From assembly GCA_910583555.1 (NCBI GenBank), contig CAJTXO010000011.1, positions 60,859 to 124,858 on the forward strand: DNA of 64,000 nt, written 5' to 3'. Of the stretch, positions 25,397 to 33,181 are shown in pieces; the stretch's first letter is position 1; each line of letters begins with the position of its first letter. The notes under the pieces are model-generated. The model saw nothing but the letters and a program-made list of their open reading frames with translations. It was not told the origin of the DNA and made no database searches. This stretch comes from an uncultured Eubacterium sp. (GTDB lineage: Bacteria > Bacillota > Clostridia > Lachnospirales > Lachnospiraceae). A program made the translations under genes and the position numbers.

Positions 25397-27019
25397 TCAA
25401 GATACAAACTCGGATTCCAGTACATCCGTCTGGTATCTGTCCCCTTTTCCTGCAGACCTGATTTTCAACCGTATGCCGAACGGCACATATTTGAACCATA
25501 CAACAAGGGTGTTACACCCCCGTTCGGCTTCCCGGCAGACGACAATTTTATCCAGGATCTCACGGTACAGCATTTCATGATCTCCCTGAAAGGATAAAAT
25601 TTCATCCAGCGCTCTCTCCCATTCGCCATATTGCTCCTTCTGGCTGCAATCCGGTCTGTTATTCGCTTCCTGTTCTTCAAGCAGCGCCCGCAGGCGGCCC
25701 AGTTCACTGTCATACCACTCTGTCTGCTTTTTTACGTCTTCTTTCGTAAGCAGTCCTTCGAGCAGGGCATCAAAACATCTTCGTTTCTTTTCCTCGATGA
25801 CCTCCATCTTCTGCCGGATCTTGCCATCTTCTCTTTCCGTAACCGGCTCTCCGCAAACGAATCGGATACGGGAAAGGATTTCCCGGCGCAGCTGTTTCTG
25901 GTTATGGCATACGCGCCTGACACAGTAGTTCATACAGGCGAGCAGCGCCTTTTCACTGATGGAATTATTGTTACAGCCAATCACCTTTCCGTCTGCATCC
26001 AATTTTACTATGCCATGATTCGCAGCCTGATAGCAGCGCCACGCTTTATACGTACCCATTTTCAATTTCTTTGTCCGGCTGACAAACCGGCTGCCGCACT
26101 CCCCGCAGCAGATCTTGCCGCTGCACCAGTAGCGGCTGCTATGCCGTGCCTTCAGGGCGGCGGACGGGGCGCGCCGTTTTAATTCTTCCTGTGTCCGGTT
26201 CCACAGATCACGGTCAATGATGGCCTCATGATGGTCTGTTATGTAAATTTTTTCTTCTTCGCCACGGTTATATTTCTTCTTATGCGTCAGGAAATCCGGT
26301 GTGAACGTCTTTTTCTGGCACAGATCTCCCACATATTTTTCATTTCGCAGGACGCGGCGGATGACGGTATCCGACCACAGGGAAATACGCTTCGGCCGAA
26401 ATCCTTCCTCAGTCAGTTCTCTGGCAATGATATGCGCGCCCTTGCCCTCATTCGTATATTTGTGAAAGATCGCTTTGACAACAGGTACTTCTTCCGGATT
26501 GACGGAAAGCTTGCCATTTCTTACCGTATAGCCAAGCAGCTCCCGGCCAAATACTACGCCCTGCTCCATGCGCCTTTGCTGTCCCCATTTTACACGCTCT
26601 GACGTTTTCCGGCTCTCTTCCTGCGCCAGACTTGCCATGATCGTCAGGCGCAGTTCCCCGTCGCTGTCACGGGTGTCAATGTGATCTATCGTAAAGATCA
26701 CGCCGATCCCCGCCTCTTTCAGTTTTCTTGTATAAAAAAGGGTATCCATCGTATTTCTTGCAAAACGGGAAACCTCTTTTGTCAGGATCAGGTTAAATTT
26801 TCCGCCCAAGGCATCCTTTATCATCTGATTAAATCCGGTACGCTTACTTGTCTGGGTCCCGCTGATCCCCTCATCAAAATATAAGCCGCTCAACTCCATA
26901 TTTGTCTGGCTGCTGATGTAATTTACAAAATAGCGTTTCTGACTGATCAGCGAATTCACCTGGTCATCCTGTTCCGTCGATACTCTTGCATAGGCCGCCA
27001 CCTTTAATTTATCTTCCAT
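25397..27019 (-). CDS. Large serine recombinase of the cotJC element
   Basis: 540 residues from ATG 27019, chosen because GGAGG lies just upstream; an ATG at 27043 overlaps the previous stop. The resolvase domain (1-150) has VAAYARVSTEQ with catalytic Ser14 and ILTKEVSRFARN. The Recombinase domain follows (about 160-260), then a zinc ribbon (CSGKICCGECGSRFVSR), a coiled coil (about 380-455) and a C-terminal strand region. Related in type to SpoIVCA and TnpX-like integrases. It is the obvious catalyst of integration and excision at the cotJC site. Confidence 0.93.
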   Translation of the reverse strand: MEDKLKVAAYARVSTEQDDQVNSLISQKRYFVNYISSQTNMELSGLYFDEGISGTQTSKRTGFNQMIKDALGGKFNLILTKEVSRFARNTMDTLFYTRKLKEAGIGVIFTIDHIDTRDSDGELRLTIMASLAQEESRKTSERVKWGQQRRMEQGVVFGRELLGYTVRNGKLSVNPEEVPVVKAIFHKYTNEGKGAHIIARELTEEGFRPKRISLWSDTVIRRVLRNEKYVGDLCQKKTFTPDFLTHKKKYNRGEEEKIYITDHHEAIIDRDLWNRTQEELKRRAPSAALKARHSSRYWCSGKICCGECGSRFVSRTKKLKMGTYKAWRCYQAANHGIVKLDADGKVIGCNNNSISEKALLACMNYCVRRVCHNQKQLRREILSRIRFVCGEPVTEREDGKIRQKMEVIEEKKRRCFDALLEGLLTKEDVKKQTEWYDSELGRLRALLEEQEANNRPDCSQKEQYGEWERALDEILSFQGDHEMLYREILDKIVVCREAERGCNTLVVWFKYVPFGIRLKIRSAGKGDRYQTDVLESEFVS

Positions 27020-27039
27020 TGGTCCTACCTCCGCCTGAG

Positions 27040-27210
27040 TCATTTTGTTTCAAGTAAAATGAAAAGCTGCCCGTCGGTTAGCATTTTTCTTCGGTGGAGT
27101 TCCTTATAAATCCCCCGCTTTAAAGCTTCGTGAAAAGAACGTTCCATTTCGACAGGGATCAGGCCGTCTGTATCACCGGCGGTCTTTCTGCCTGGATTTT
27201 TTTCCTTCAT
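27040..27210 (-). CDS. 56-residue protein preceding the recombinase; candidate directionality factor
   Basis: MKEKNPGRKTAGDTDGLIPV, then MERSFHEALKRGIYKELHRR and KMLTDGQLFILLETK. It is basic and mostly helical, with a short-helix tail (KMLTDGQL) similar in style to SHOCT motifs. GGGAGAAG lies upstream of ATG 27210. Its TGA overlaps an ATG of the recombinase frame, so it is co-transcribed and probably coupled. A recombination directionality role is inferred only from position, size and charge. Confidence 0.55.
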   Translation of the reverse strand: MKEKNPGRKTAGDTDGLIPVEMERSFHEALKRGIYKELHRRKMLTDGQLFILLETK

Positions 27211-27225
27211 AGATTAACTTCTCCC

Positions 27226-27258
27226 GTTTGGGCTCCATACATTATATGCAGCCCAAAC
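27226..27258 (-). promoter_or_regulatory. Dyad operator and -10 before the recombinase operon
   Basis: GTTTGGGCT (27226-27234) and AGCCCAAAC (27250-27258) are perfect inverted repeats enclosing, on the minus strand, TATAAT (27241-27246). The -35 is weak (TGGTAT at 17 bases). A repressor on the dyad would shut off the recombinase operon. Confidence 0.55.
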
Positions 27259-27284
27259 TCCGTATACCATTTTAGAATTGCAGC

Positions 27285-27313
27285 AAAAAACAGCCACAAA
27301 TGATTTATGGCTG
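27285..27313 (-). terminator. Terminator of the fic gene
   Basis: CAGCCA and TGGCTG arms with inner AAAT/ATTT pairing (27291-27313), then a U run on the minus strand (27285-27290). It lies about 60 bases past the fic stop and separates fic from the recombinase promoter. Confidence 0.75.
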
Positions 27314-27376
27314 CCTTTTAACTGCGGAGACTCCATTAATATTTTGTCAAACCTTTCTATTAGATGTTGTTTCCAG

Positions 27377-28120
27377 TCATTTAAGATGATCCCCGCTATA
27401 CTCGATTCTATAGTAATCCAGCAAGGCTTTCATGTTGTCCTGCATAGACAGGCAGGTATCCCTTAAATATCCACGTTCTCCGCCAGCCTGCCATTCTTTG
27501 AGTCCCCTGTAATAATAGCCTTTGTACTGGTCAGTAATAATAAATGGTACAATATTATTATGAAGGCATTCTTTGAACATAATAAGCCTTCCCGTCCGTC
27601 CATTTCCATCGTAAAACGGATGGATCTTTTCGTAGGATGCGTGAAAGTCCAAAATATCAACCAAACTGCGATTCGTCTTACTGTTATAATCTTTTAAAAG
27701 CCGTTTCATTTCAGCCGATACCTGTTCCGGGGACGTTGTTTCCATCATGCCAACTGTATTGGGAAATTTTTTGTAGTCTCCGATCACAGCTTCGGTTAAC
27801 TGAGAATCAAATGTACCTTCTTTTAGCATTTTATGGAGATTTTTGATAAAATCTTCCGTCAATGGTTCCTCCCTATGTTCCAAAATAATATCAAAGCAGC
27901 GGAAATGGTTTACAGCCTCAAAAATATCGTCTACTTTTGTTGGTTCTATACCTACTGTTCTTGTATCATAAATATACTGGGTCTGTTCATGGGAGAGCCT
28001 GCTTCCCTCCATATGGTTGGAGTTGTAGGCAAAATCAACCTGAATCCTGCCATAAATTCCGCCTTTTATACCATGTTTTTGTTCTTCTTTCAGTACGGAG
28101 ACCAGTGTACGCCCTGCCAT
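27377..28120 (-). CDS. Fic-domain protein (putative AMP transferase) with N-terminal inhibitory motif
   Basis: 247 residues. The full Fic motif HPFYDGNGRTGR is at residues 167-178. NSNHMEG (S34-NHM-E38-G39) fits the (S/T)xxxE(G/N) inhibitory motif in an N-terminal position, as in self-inhibited class II Fic proteins. Fic enzymes attach AMP or similar groups to target proteins. It is the right-most cargo gene of the cotJC element. No partner antitoxin is needed by this class and none is seen. Target unknown. Confidence 0.9.
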   Translation of the reverse strand: MAGRTLVSVLKEEQKHGIKGGIYGRIQVDFAYNSNHMEGSRLSHEQTQYIYDTRTVGIEPTKVDDIFEAVNHFRCFDIILEHREEPLTEDFIKNLHKMLKEGTFDSQLTEAVIGDYKKFPNTVGMMETTSPEQVSAEMKRLLKDYNSKTNRSLVDILDFHASYEKIHPFYDGNGRTGRLIMFKECLHNNIVPFIITDQYKGYYYRGLKEWQAGGERGYLRDTCLSMQDNMKALLDYYRIEYSGDHLK

Positions 28121-28216
28121 ATCGGAATCCCTCCATTTTTTCTTTTTATTATATCAGATTTCTATATCGTTTACCATGCTAAAAAACACAGGATCACTCT
28201 TTGGGGCAATTTTCCT

Positions 28217-28227
28217 ACCGATATCGG
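28217..28227 (+). repeat. attR core repeat ACCGATATCGG of the cotJC element
   Basis: Matches 23896-23906. On the element side the arm CAATTTTCCT precedes it; on the chromosome side TACGGAAGAACTC resumes cotJC at codon 62. Confidence 0.85.
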
Positions 28228-28651
28228 TACGGAAGAACTCGCCCACATGGAGATCGTCTGCGCGATCGTTCATCAGCTTACGAAAAACCTGACTGCCGAT
28301 GAGCTTCAGGAACAGGGATTCGCGGCTTACTATATCGACCACACGGTCGGCCTTTGGCCGCAGGCGGCTTCGGGAGAGCCGTGGAGCGCATCCATGATCC
28401 AGTCCACCGGAGATCCGCTCGCGGATCTGCACGAAGATATGGCTGCTGAACAAAAAGCGCGTCTCACTTACGACAATATCCTGCGCCTCGTAAAAGATCC
28501 GGAAGTCTGCGATCCAATCCGTTATCTGCGCGAGCGTGAGGTAGTACACTATCAGCGGTTCGGTGAAAGCCTCCGCCTCGTTTTGGATAACCTGAACAGC
28601 AAAAACTTCTACGCATTTAACCCTGACTTCGATAAACAATTCTGTAAATAA
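28228..28651 (+). pseudogene. cotJC: 3' part of interrupted cotJC (rest of codon 62 to 202)
   Basis: TEELAHMEIVCAIVHQLT continues the manganese-catalase motif; then AAYYIDHTVGLWPQAASGEP, DLHEDMAAEQKARLTYDNIL and VVHYQRFGESLR, all typical of CotJC. It has no start codon or ribosome site of its own. Joined to 23722-23906 it gives a 202-residue protein of normal family length with no other defect, which argues that the gene is still under selection. A strong terminator follows. Confidence 0.92.
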
Positions 28652-28661
28652 TAAAAATAGC

Positions 28662-28700
28662 AAACGGGGGAAACTGCACCGGCAGGTTCCCCCGTTTCTC
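28662..28700 (+). terminator. Terminator of the cotJ operon
   Basis: AAACGGGGGAAACTGC and GCAGGTTCCCCCGTTT form a long stem with an ACCG loop, followed by CTCTTCC. It starts 10 bases after the cotJC stop. Confidence 0.8.
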
Positions 28701-28793
28701 TTCCTAACCTCGGATTCTATGATCTCCTCCGTATGAATAAAACATTCTTCTCACTTTTCACAAAAATATCCATAAAAAATTTGCAAAAAAAGC

Positions 28794-28821
28794 TTGCAAA
28801 ATACAGAAAATCCCTTATCAT
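28794..28821 (+). promoter_or_regulatory. Possible promoter of the soluble chemoreceptor
   Basis: TTGCAA (28794-28799), 16 bases, TATCAT (28816-28821), about 85 bases before the ATG. No sigma-D-like motif was recognised. The rest of 28701-28905 shows nothing else. Confidence 0.4.
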
Positions 28822-28905
28822 GAAAGTATATACTTTTTACATCTGCAAAGTCGGCGCATGGTTCTTCTGCCCGCTGCAGGAATAAATACTAAAAGGAGAT
28901 GACCA

Positions 28906-30267
28906 ATGGCAATAAAATCAAGTAAATCAGCGCTTGTAAAAGCAGTTTCTGAATTAAAAGAAGCTGATTACGCGAAAGAACCGGAGCTTCGTGACATTTA
29001 TCAGCGGCTGAAAAACGGAAGAAAGCAATTTGGCGAATTATTTGATAAGAACATCAAAGCCGTTATGCAAATCAGTTCTCTCGACTTAACAATGCAGTAC
29101 CAGACAGATAAAATCGTCGAGATTTCACAAAATGTCGCACATGCTACGGAAACGATCTTTGGCACCTCGACTAATCTTTCGGGCCGGGCAAATAACCAGC
29201 ACGAAGAGCTGACAAATACCATTGTCGATGTTTCATCCGATACGACTGATGTATTTGAAAAAATCCAAAGAGGCCAAAATGAGCTGACGACGATCCGGGA
29301 TCTCTCTGGACAGACGATCGGTGTTTCCACGGAATTGCAGAAAGATATGGATAAACTGCTGCAGATCCTCGAATACATAAGTGATGTCATCAACGAGATC
29401 AATAACATTTCGATGCAGACGAACCTTCTTGCGTTAAATGCCTCCATCGAGGCAGCCAGAGCGGGGAAAGCCGGTGAGGGATTCGCTGTCGTGGCAGCGG
29501 AAATCCGTACATTGGCAGGCGAAACCCAAAAATTAACGAGCAATATGGAACAGTTCGTAGAAACGATCAAAGAGGCTTCCGAAAAAAGTGTCAAAAGCGC
29601 TTCCAAAACGGTTAATTCCCTGGGAGAAATGTCCGAGAAGATCAACTGCGTGTGGGATCTGAACATGGAGAGCCAGCAGCATGTATCGAAAATAAATGAT
29701 TCCATCCACTCCATTGCTTCCGTGAGCGAAAAAATAACGAACTCCATGACAGAAATGGAAAAACAGCTTCGAACGAGTACGGATTTTATGAACCAGGTCA
29801 GTTTTGATCTGAAAAAAGCGGTGGAACCCGTTGTGGACATTGAAAAAACACTGGATTCGTCTGTGAAACAAATGGGTGTCATGTCAGAAGATGCCTTTTT
29901 CCACTTGGAAAATTCAGAATTTGCCAAATATGTGCGCAACGCGATCACTGCCCATCAGACGTGGCTCCAGAATTTGAAAAATATGGTTGACGCGCGGACG
30001 GTCACACCGCTGCAGCTTGACTCGTCTAAATGCGGATTCGGTCATTTTTACTACTCCATGAAGCCGTCATTTCCACAAATTTTACCGATATGGGAAGCGT
30101 TGGAAATGAAACACAGGAAATTCCACAGGTACGGCGCCACTATTATCGAAGCCCTGAAAAATGGTTCATTTTTTGAGGCAGAGCAGGTTTACAGCGAAGC
30201 GGCAGAATATTCAAAGGAACTGATCGCCGATCTGGAACAGATCTTACAGGGCGTACAAAGGGGTTGA
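28906..30267 (+). CDS. Soluble methyl-accepting chemotaxis protein with C-terminal CZB zinc domain
   Basis: 453 residues with no membrane segment. The signalling hairpin ISMQTNLLALNASIEAARAG is near residue 170. The last 110 residues form a CZB (chemoreceptor zinc-binding) domain: ITAHQTWLQNL, SSKCGFGHFYYS and EMKHRKFHRYG supply the His/Cys ligands. CZB receptors sense zinc or oxidants such as hypochlorous acid in the cytoplasm. Start after AAAAGGAG. Flanked by terminators, so monocistronic. Confidence 0.93.
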   Translation: MAIKSSKSALVKAVSELKEADYAKEPELRDIYQRLKNGRKQFGELFDKNIKAVMQISSLDLTMQYQTDKIVEISQNVAHATETIFGTSTNLSGRANNQHEELTNTIVDVSSDTTDVFEKIQRGQNELTTIRDLSGQTIGVSTELQKDMDKLLQILEYISDVINEINNISMQTNLLALNASIEAARAGKAGEGFAVVAAEIRTLAGETQKLTSNMEQFVETIKEASEKSVKSASKTVNSLGEMSEKINCVWDLNMESQQHVSKINDSIHSIASVSEKITNSMTEMEKQLRTSTDFMNQVSFDLKKAVEPVVDIEKTLDSSVKQMGVMSEDAFFHLENSEFAKYVRNAITAHQTWLQNLKNMVDARTVTPLQLDSSKCGFGHFYYSMKPSFPQILPIWEALEMKHRKFHRYGATIIEALKNGSFFEAEQVYSEAAEYSKELIADLEQILQGVQRG

Positions 30268-30270
30268 AAC

Positions 30271-30325
30271 AATAAAGGGGGACTGTCGCACTAAGTAATT
30301 AGTGTGGCACCCCCCCTTATTTTTC
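30271..30325. terminator. Bidirectional terminator between the soluble chemoreceptor and clpB
   Basis: AATAAAGGGGG pairs with CCCCCCTTATT, with inner CGCACTA/TAGTGTG pairing, followed by T on the plus side and preceded by A on the left. It serves the two convergent genes. Confidence 0.8.
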
Positions 30326-30343
30326 CTTACTTTATTTCCAGCC

Positions 30344-32908
30344 TCAAAAAGCATCCGTATCTATGACAAACGTATCACCGGCATGCAGTTCATCCGCTAA
30401 TATCTTTTTTGCCAGGAGCGTTTCCACATGTTTTTGAATATACCGCTTCAGCGGTCTGGCACCATAGGCCGGTTCATACGCGTGTTCCACGATCTTTTCC
30501 TTCGCGCCGTCAGTCAGTTCCACCGACAGCTCCCTTTCCGACAGCCGCCGGTTCAGATCTGTCACCAAAAGGTCGATAATGCCCCGGATATTCTCCCTCG
30601 TCAGCGGCTTAAACATGATGATCTCATCCAAACGGTTCAAAAACTCCGGTTTAAAACTCATTCGAAGCTTTTCCATTACAAGTTCTTCTGCTTCCGGCCT
30701 GATCGAGCCATCCTCTTCAATTCCTTCCAGCAAAAACTCCGCACCGAGATTTGATGTCATGATCAGGATCGTATTTTTGAAATCCACGGTCCGGCCTTTG
30801 GAATCCGTCACGCGGCCGTCATCGAGGATCTGCAGAAATACATTGAACACATCCGGGTGCGCCTTCTCGATCTCATCAAATAGGACAACCGAGTACGGCT
30901 TTCTGCGGACCGCCTCGGTCAGCTGTCCACCCTCTTCATAACCGACATATCCCGGAGGGGCACCGATGAGTCTGGATACGGAATGCTTCTCCATATACTC
31001 ACTCATATCAATACGCACCATGTTCTGCTCGTTGTCAAACAGATTCTGGGCAAGACTTTTCGCAAGCTCTGTTTTTCCCACGCCGGTCGGCCCCATGAAC
31101 AGAAAGGAACCAATCGGTTTGTTCGGATCTTTAATACCCGCCTTCGACCGGAGTATCGCCTCTGTCACCTTTGTCACGCCCTCGTCCTGGCCGACGACCC
31201 TCCGGTGCAGCGCCTCATCGAGATGAAGCGTCTTATTTCTCTCTGATTCGGTCAGCTTCGCCACCGGTATTCCCGTCCAGCGCGAGACAATCTTCGCGAT
31301 CTCCTCCTCCGACACACTCTCATGCACCATCGACTGGTCGCTGTGCTTCGCCCGCTCTTCTGCTTCTTCCAGCTGTTTCGTGATCCTTGGCAGATCGCCG
31401 TATTGAAGCTGCGCTGCCTTTTCCAGGTCATAGCTGTTTTTCGCCGCCTCGATCTGATTGTTGACCGCTTCGAGTTCCGCTTTTAGTCCATGTATTTTCT
31501 CCACCGCATTTTTTTCATTGTCCCACTTCGCTTTTGCGCCGGAAAACTCCTCCCTTAATTCAGCTAATTCCTTCTGCAGATTTTCCAGACGCTCTTTACT
31601 CAGGCTGTCGGTCTCTTTTTTCAGCGCCGCCTCTTCGATCTCAAGCTGCATGATGTGCCGCTGCACGTCATCCAGTTCGGTCGGCATGGAATCAAGTTCG
31701 GTCTTGATCAGGGCACACGCCTCATCAACGAGGTCGATCGCCTTATCCGGCAGAAAACGGTCTGAAATGTAGCGGTTTGACAGGACGGCGGCGCTTACGA
31801 GCGCGGCGTCCATGATCTTCACTCCATGGAACACCTCATACCGGTCTTTCAATCCACGCAGGATCGAAATCGTATCTTCTACCGTCGGCTCATCTACGAT
31901 GACCGGCTGGAACCTCCTCTCCAATGCGGCGTCCTTCTCAATGTACATGCGGTACTCATCAAGTGTCGTCGCCCCGATACAGTGCAGTTCGCCGCGTGCT
32001 AACATCGGCTTCAGCATATTGCCTGCGTCCATCGCGCCGTCCGTTTTCCCCGCGCCGACGATCGTATGGAGCTCATCGACGAACAAAATGATCTTCCCGT
32101 CGCTCTCTTTGACTTCCTGCAAAACAGCCTTCAGCCGTTCTTCAAACTCCCCTCTGTACTTCGCGCCGGCGACGAGCGAACCCATATCAAGAGCGAAGAT
32201 CTGCTTATCTTTCAACGCATCCGGCACATCGCCGCGGACGATCCGCTGCGCGAGCCCTTCGACCGCTGCCGTTTTTCCAACACCCGGCTCTCCGATCATC
32301 ACCGGATTATTTTTCGTTTTCCTGGATAAAATGCGGATCATATTCCTTATTTCCGAATCCCTTCCTATGACCGGGTCCAGTTTCTGCTGCCTGGCCCTCT
32401 CCACGAGATCGTACCCGTATTTGCTCAGACTGTCGTACACCGCTTCCGGGTTGTCCGTCGTCACTTTTTGATTTCCGCGGATTTTGGAGAGTGCCTGTAA
32501 AAAGCGTTCCCGGTCGATCTGAAAATCAGAAAACAGCTGCTTCACCTCTTTAGACGGCTTGCGCAGCAGGCTGAGAAACAGGTGCTCCACCGAAACATAC
32601 TCGTCTCCAAGTGCTTTCGCCTCATTTTCCGCATAGACAAGTACTTTATTCAACTGCTCGCCAATATACACCTGGCCGCCGCTCACCTGCGGGCGCTTCC
32701 TCACCAGTCCCTCGACCTGAGCCAGAAATACATCGCTGTCGATGTCCATTTTTTCAACCAGTTTCTTCAAAAGGCTGTCGTCCACCGTCAGCATCCCATA
32801 CAGCAGGTGTTCCTGCACGATTTCCTGCGCCCCGAAATCATATGCGATCTTTTCGAGGTTATTCAGTATTTCAACAGATCTCTGCGTAAATTTTGTAATA
32901 TTCATCAT
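30344..32908 (-). CDS. clpB: ATP-dependent disaggregase ClpB
   Basis: About 854 residues from ATG 32908 (AGAAAGGGTG upstream; the longer frame adds 12 unlikely residues). Clp N-domain, AAA1 with GEPGVGKTAAVEGLAQRIV, a coiled-coil middle domain of about 110 residues (roughly 395-505), AAA2 with FMGPTGVGKTELAKSLAQNL, and the ClpB C-terminus with YGARPLKRYIQKHVE. It resolubilises aggregated proteins with DnaK. A CIRCE element upstream indicates HrcA control. Confidence 0.97.
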   Translation of the reverse strand: MMNITKFTQRSVEILNNLEKIAYDFGAQEIVQEHLLYGMLTVDDSLLKKLVEKMDIDSDVFLAQVEGLVRKRPQVSGGQVYIGEQLNKVLVYAENEAKALGDEYVSVEHLFLSLLRKPSKEVKQLFSDFQIDRERFLQALSKIRGNQKVTTDNPEAVYDSLSKYGYDLVERARQQKLDPVIGRDSEIRNMIRILSRKTKNNPVMIGEPGVGKTAAVEGLAQRIVRGDVPDALKDKQIFALDMGSLVAGAKYRGEFEERLKAVLQEVKESDGKIILFVDELHTIVGAGKTDGAMDAGNMLKPMLARGELHCIGATTLDEYRMYIEKDAALERRFQPVIVDEPTVEDTISILRGLKDRYEVFHGVKIMDAALVSAAVLSNRYISDRFLPDKAIDLVDEACALIKTELDSMPTELDDVQRHIMQLEIEEAALKKETDSLSKERLENLQKELAELREEFSGAKAKWDNEKNAVEKIHGLKAELEAVNNQIEAAKNSYDLEKAAQLQYGDLPRITKQLEEAEERAKHSDQSMVHESVSEEEIAKIVSRWTGIPVAKLTESERNKTLHLDEALHRRVVGQDEGVTKVTEAILRSKAGIKDPNKPIGSFLFMGPTGVGKTELAKSLAQNLFDNEQNMVRIDMSEYMEKHSVSRLIGAPPGYVGYEEGGQLTEAVRRKPYSVVLFDEIEKAHPDVFNVFLQILDDGRVTDSKGRTVDFKNTILIMTSNLGAEFLLEGIEEDGSIRPEAEELVMEKLRMSFKPEFLNRLDEIIMFKPLTRENIRGIIDLLVTDLNRRLSERELSVELTDGAKEKIVEHAYEPAYGARPLKRYIQKHVETLLAKKILADELHAGDTFVIDTDAF

Positions 32909-32970
32909 CTTCACCCTTTCTGGACACAACCTGAATAAAATCATCCTACAGTTATGTTATATCACAATTA

Positions 32971-32997
32971 TTAGCACTCGTCAAGGCAGAGTGCTGA
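32971..32997 (-). promoter_or_regulatory. CIRCE element (HrcA operator) before clpB
   Basis: TTAGCACTC, 9 bases, GAGTGCTGA: one mismatch from the consensus inverted repeat TTAGCACTC-N9-GAGTGCTAA. It lies 63 bases upstream of clpB. Confidence 0.93.
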
Positions 32998-33181
32998 TAA
33001 TTTTAATCATATTCAAACTTAACTTAATACTATTTGTTAAAAAGTATTTGCAATAATATATTTTTTGTGTTATACTTCTATTGTATACCTGAAAGTTATT
33101 TTTTATAATTTTTAGGAATTAAAGTGCAAGCAAGGAGGAAAAAGGATGAAGAAATAAATCAAACGCATCACCGCTGCCATT

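Larger units (their letters stand above)
23907..28227. mobile_element. 4,321-bp serine-recombinase element splitting cotJC (candidate skin-like intervening element)
   Basis: Bounded by direct repeats of 11 bp. It carries, all on the minus strand, an NSS symporter, a large serine recombinase, a 56-codon gene and a Fic protein. Deleting 23907-28227 joins GG to TACGGAAGAA and restores cotJC in frame (185 + 424 = 609 bases, 203 codons). Joining the element ends gives CAATTTTCCTACCGATATC-GG-GATATCGGTGGGAAAGTTG, whose arms are inverted repeats matching at 17 of 19 positions, as expected for a serine-integrase attP. Whether it excises during sporulation is inference. Confidence 0.88.

Noticed and set aside
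27833..28227. Long in-frame extension upstream of the cotJC 3' half
   Set aside because: It is antisense to fic and crosses the element edge; only the part after 28228 has CotJC homology.
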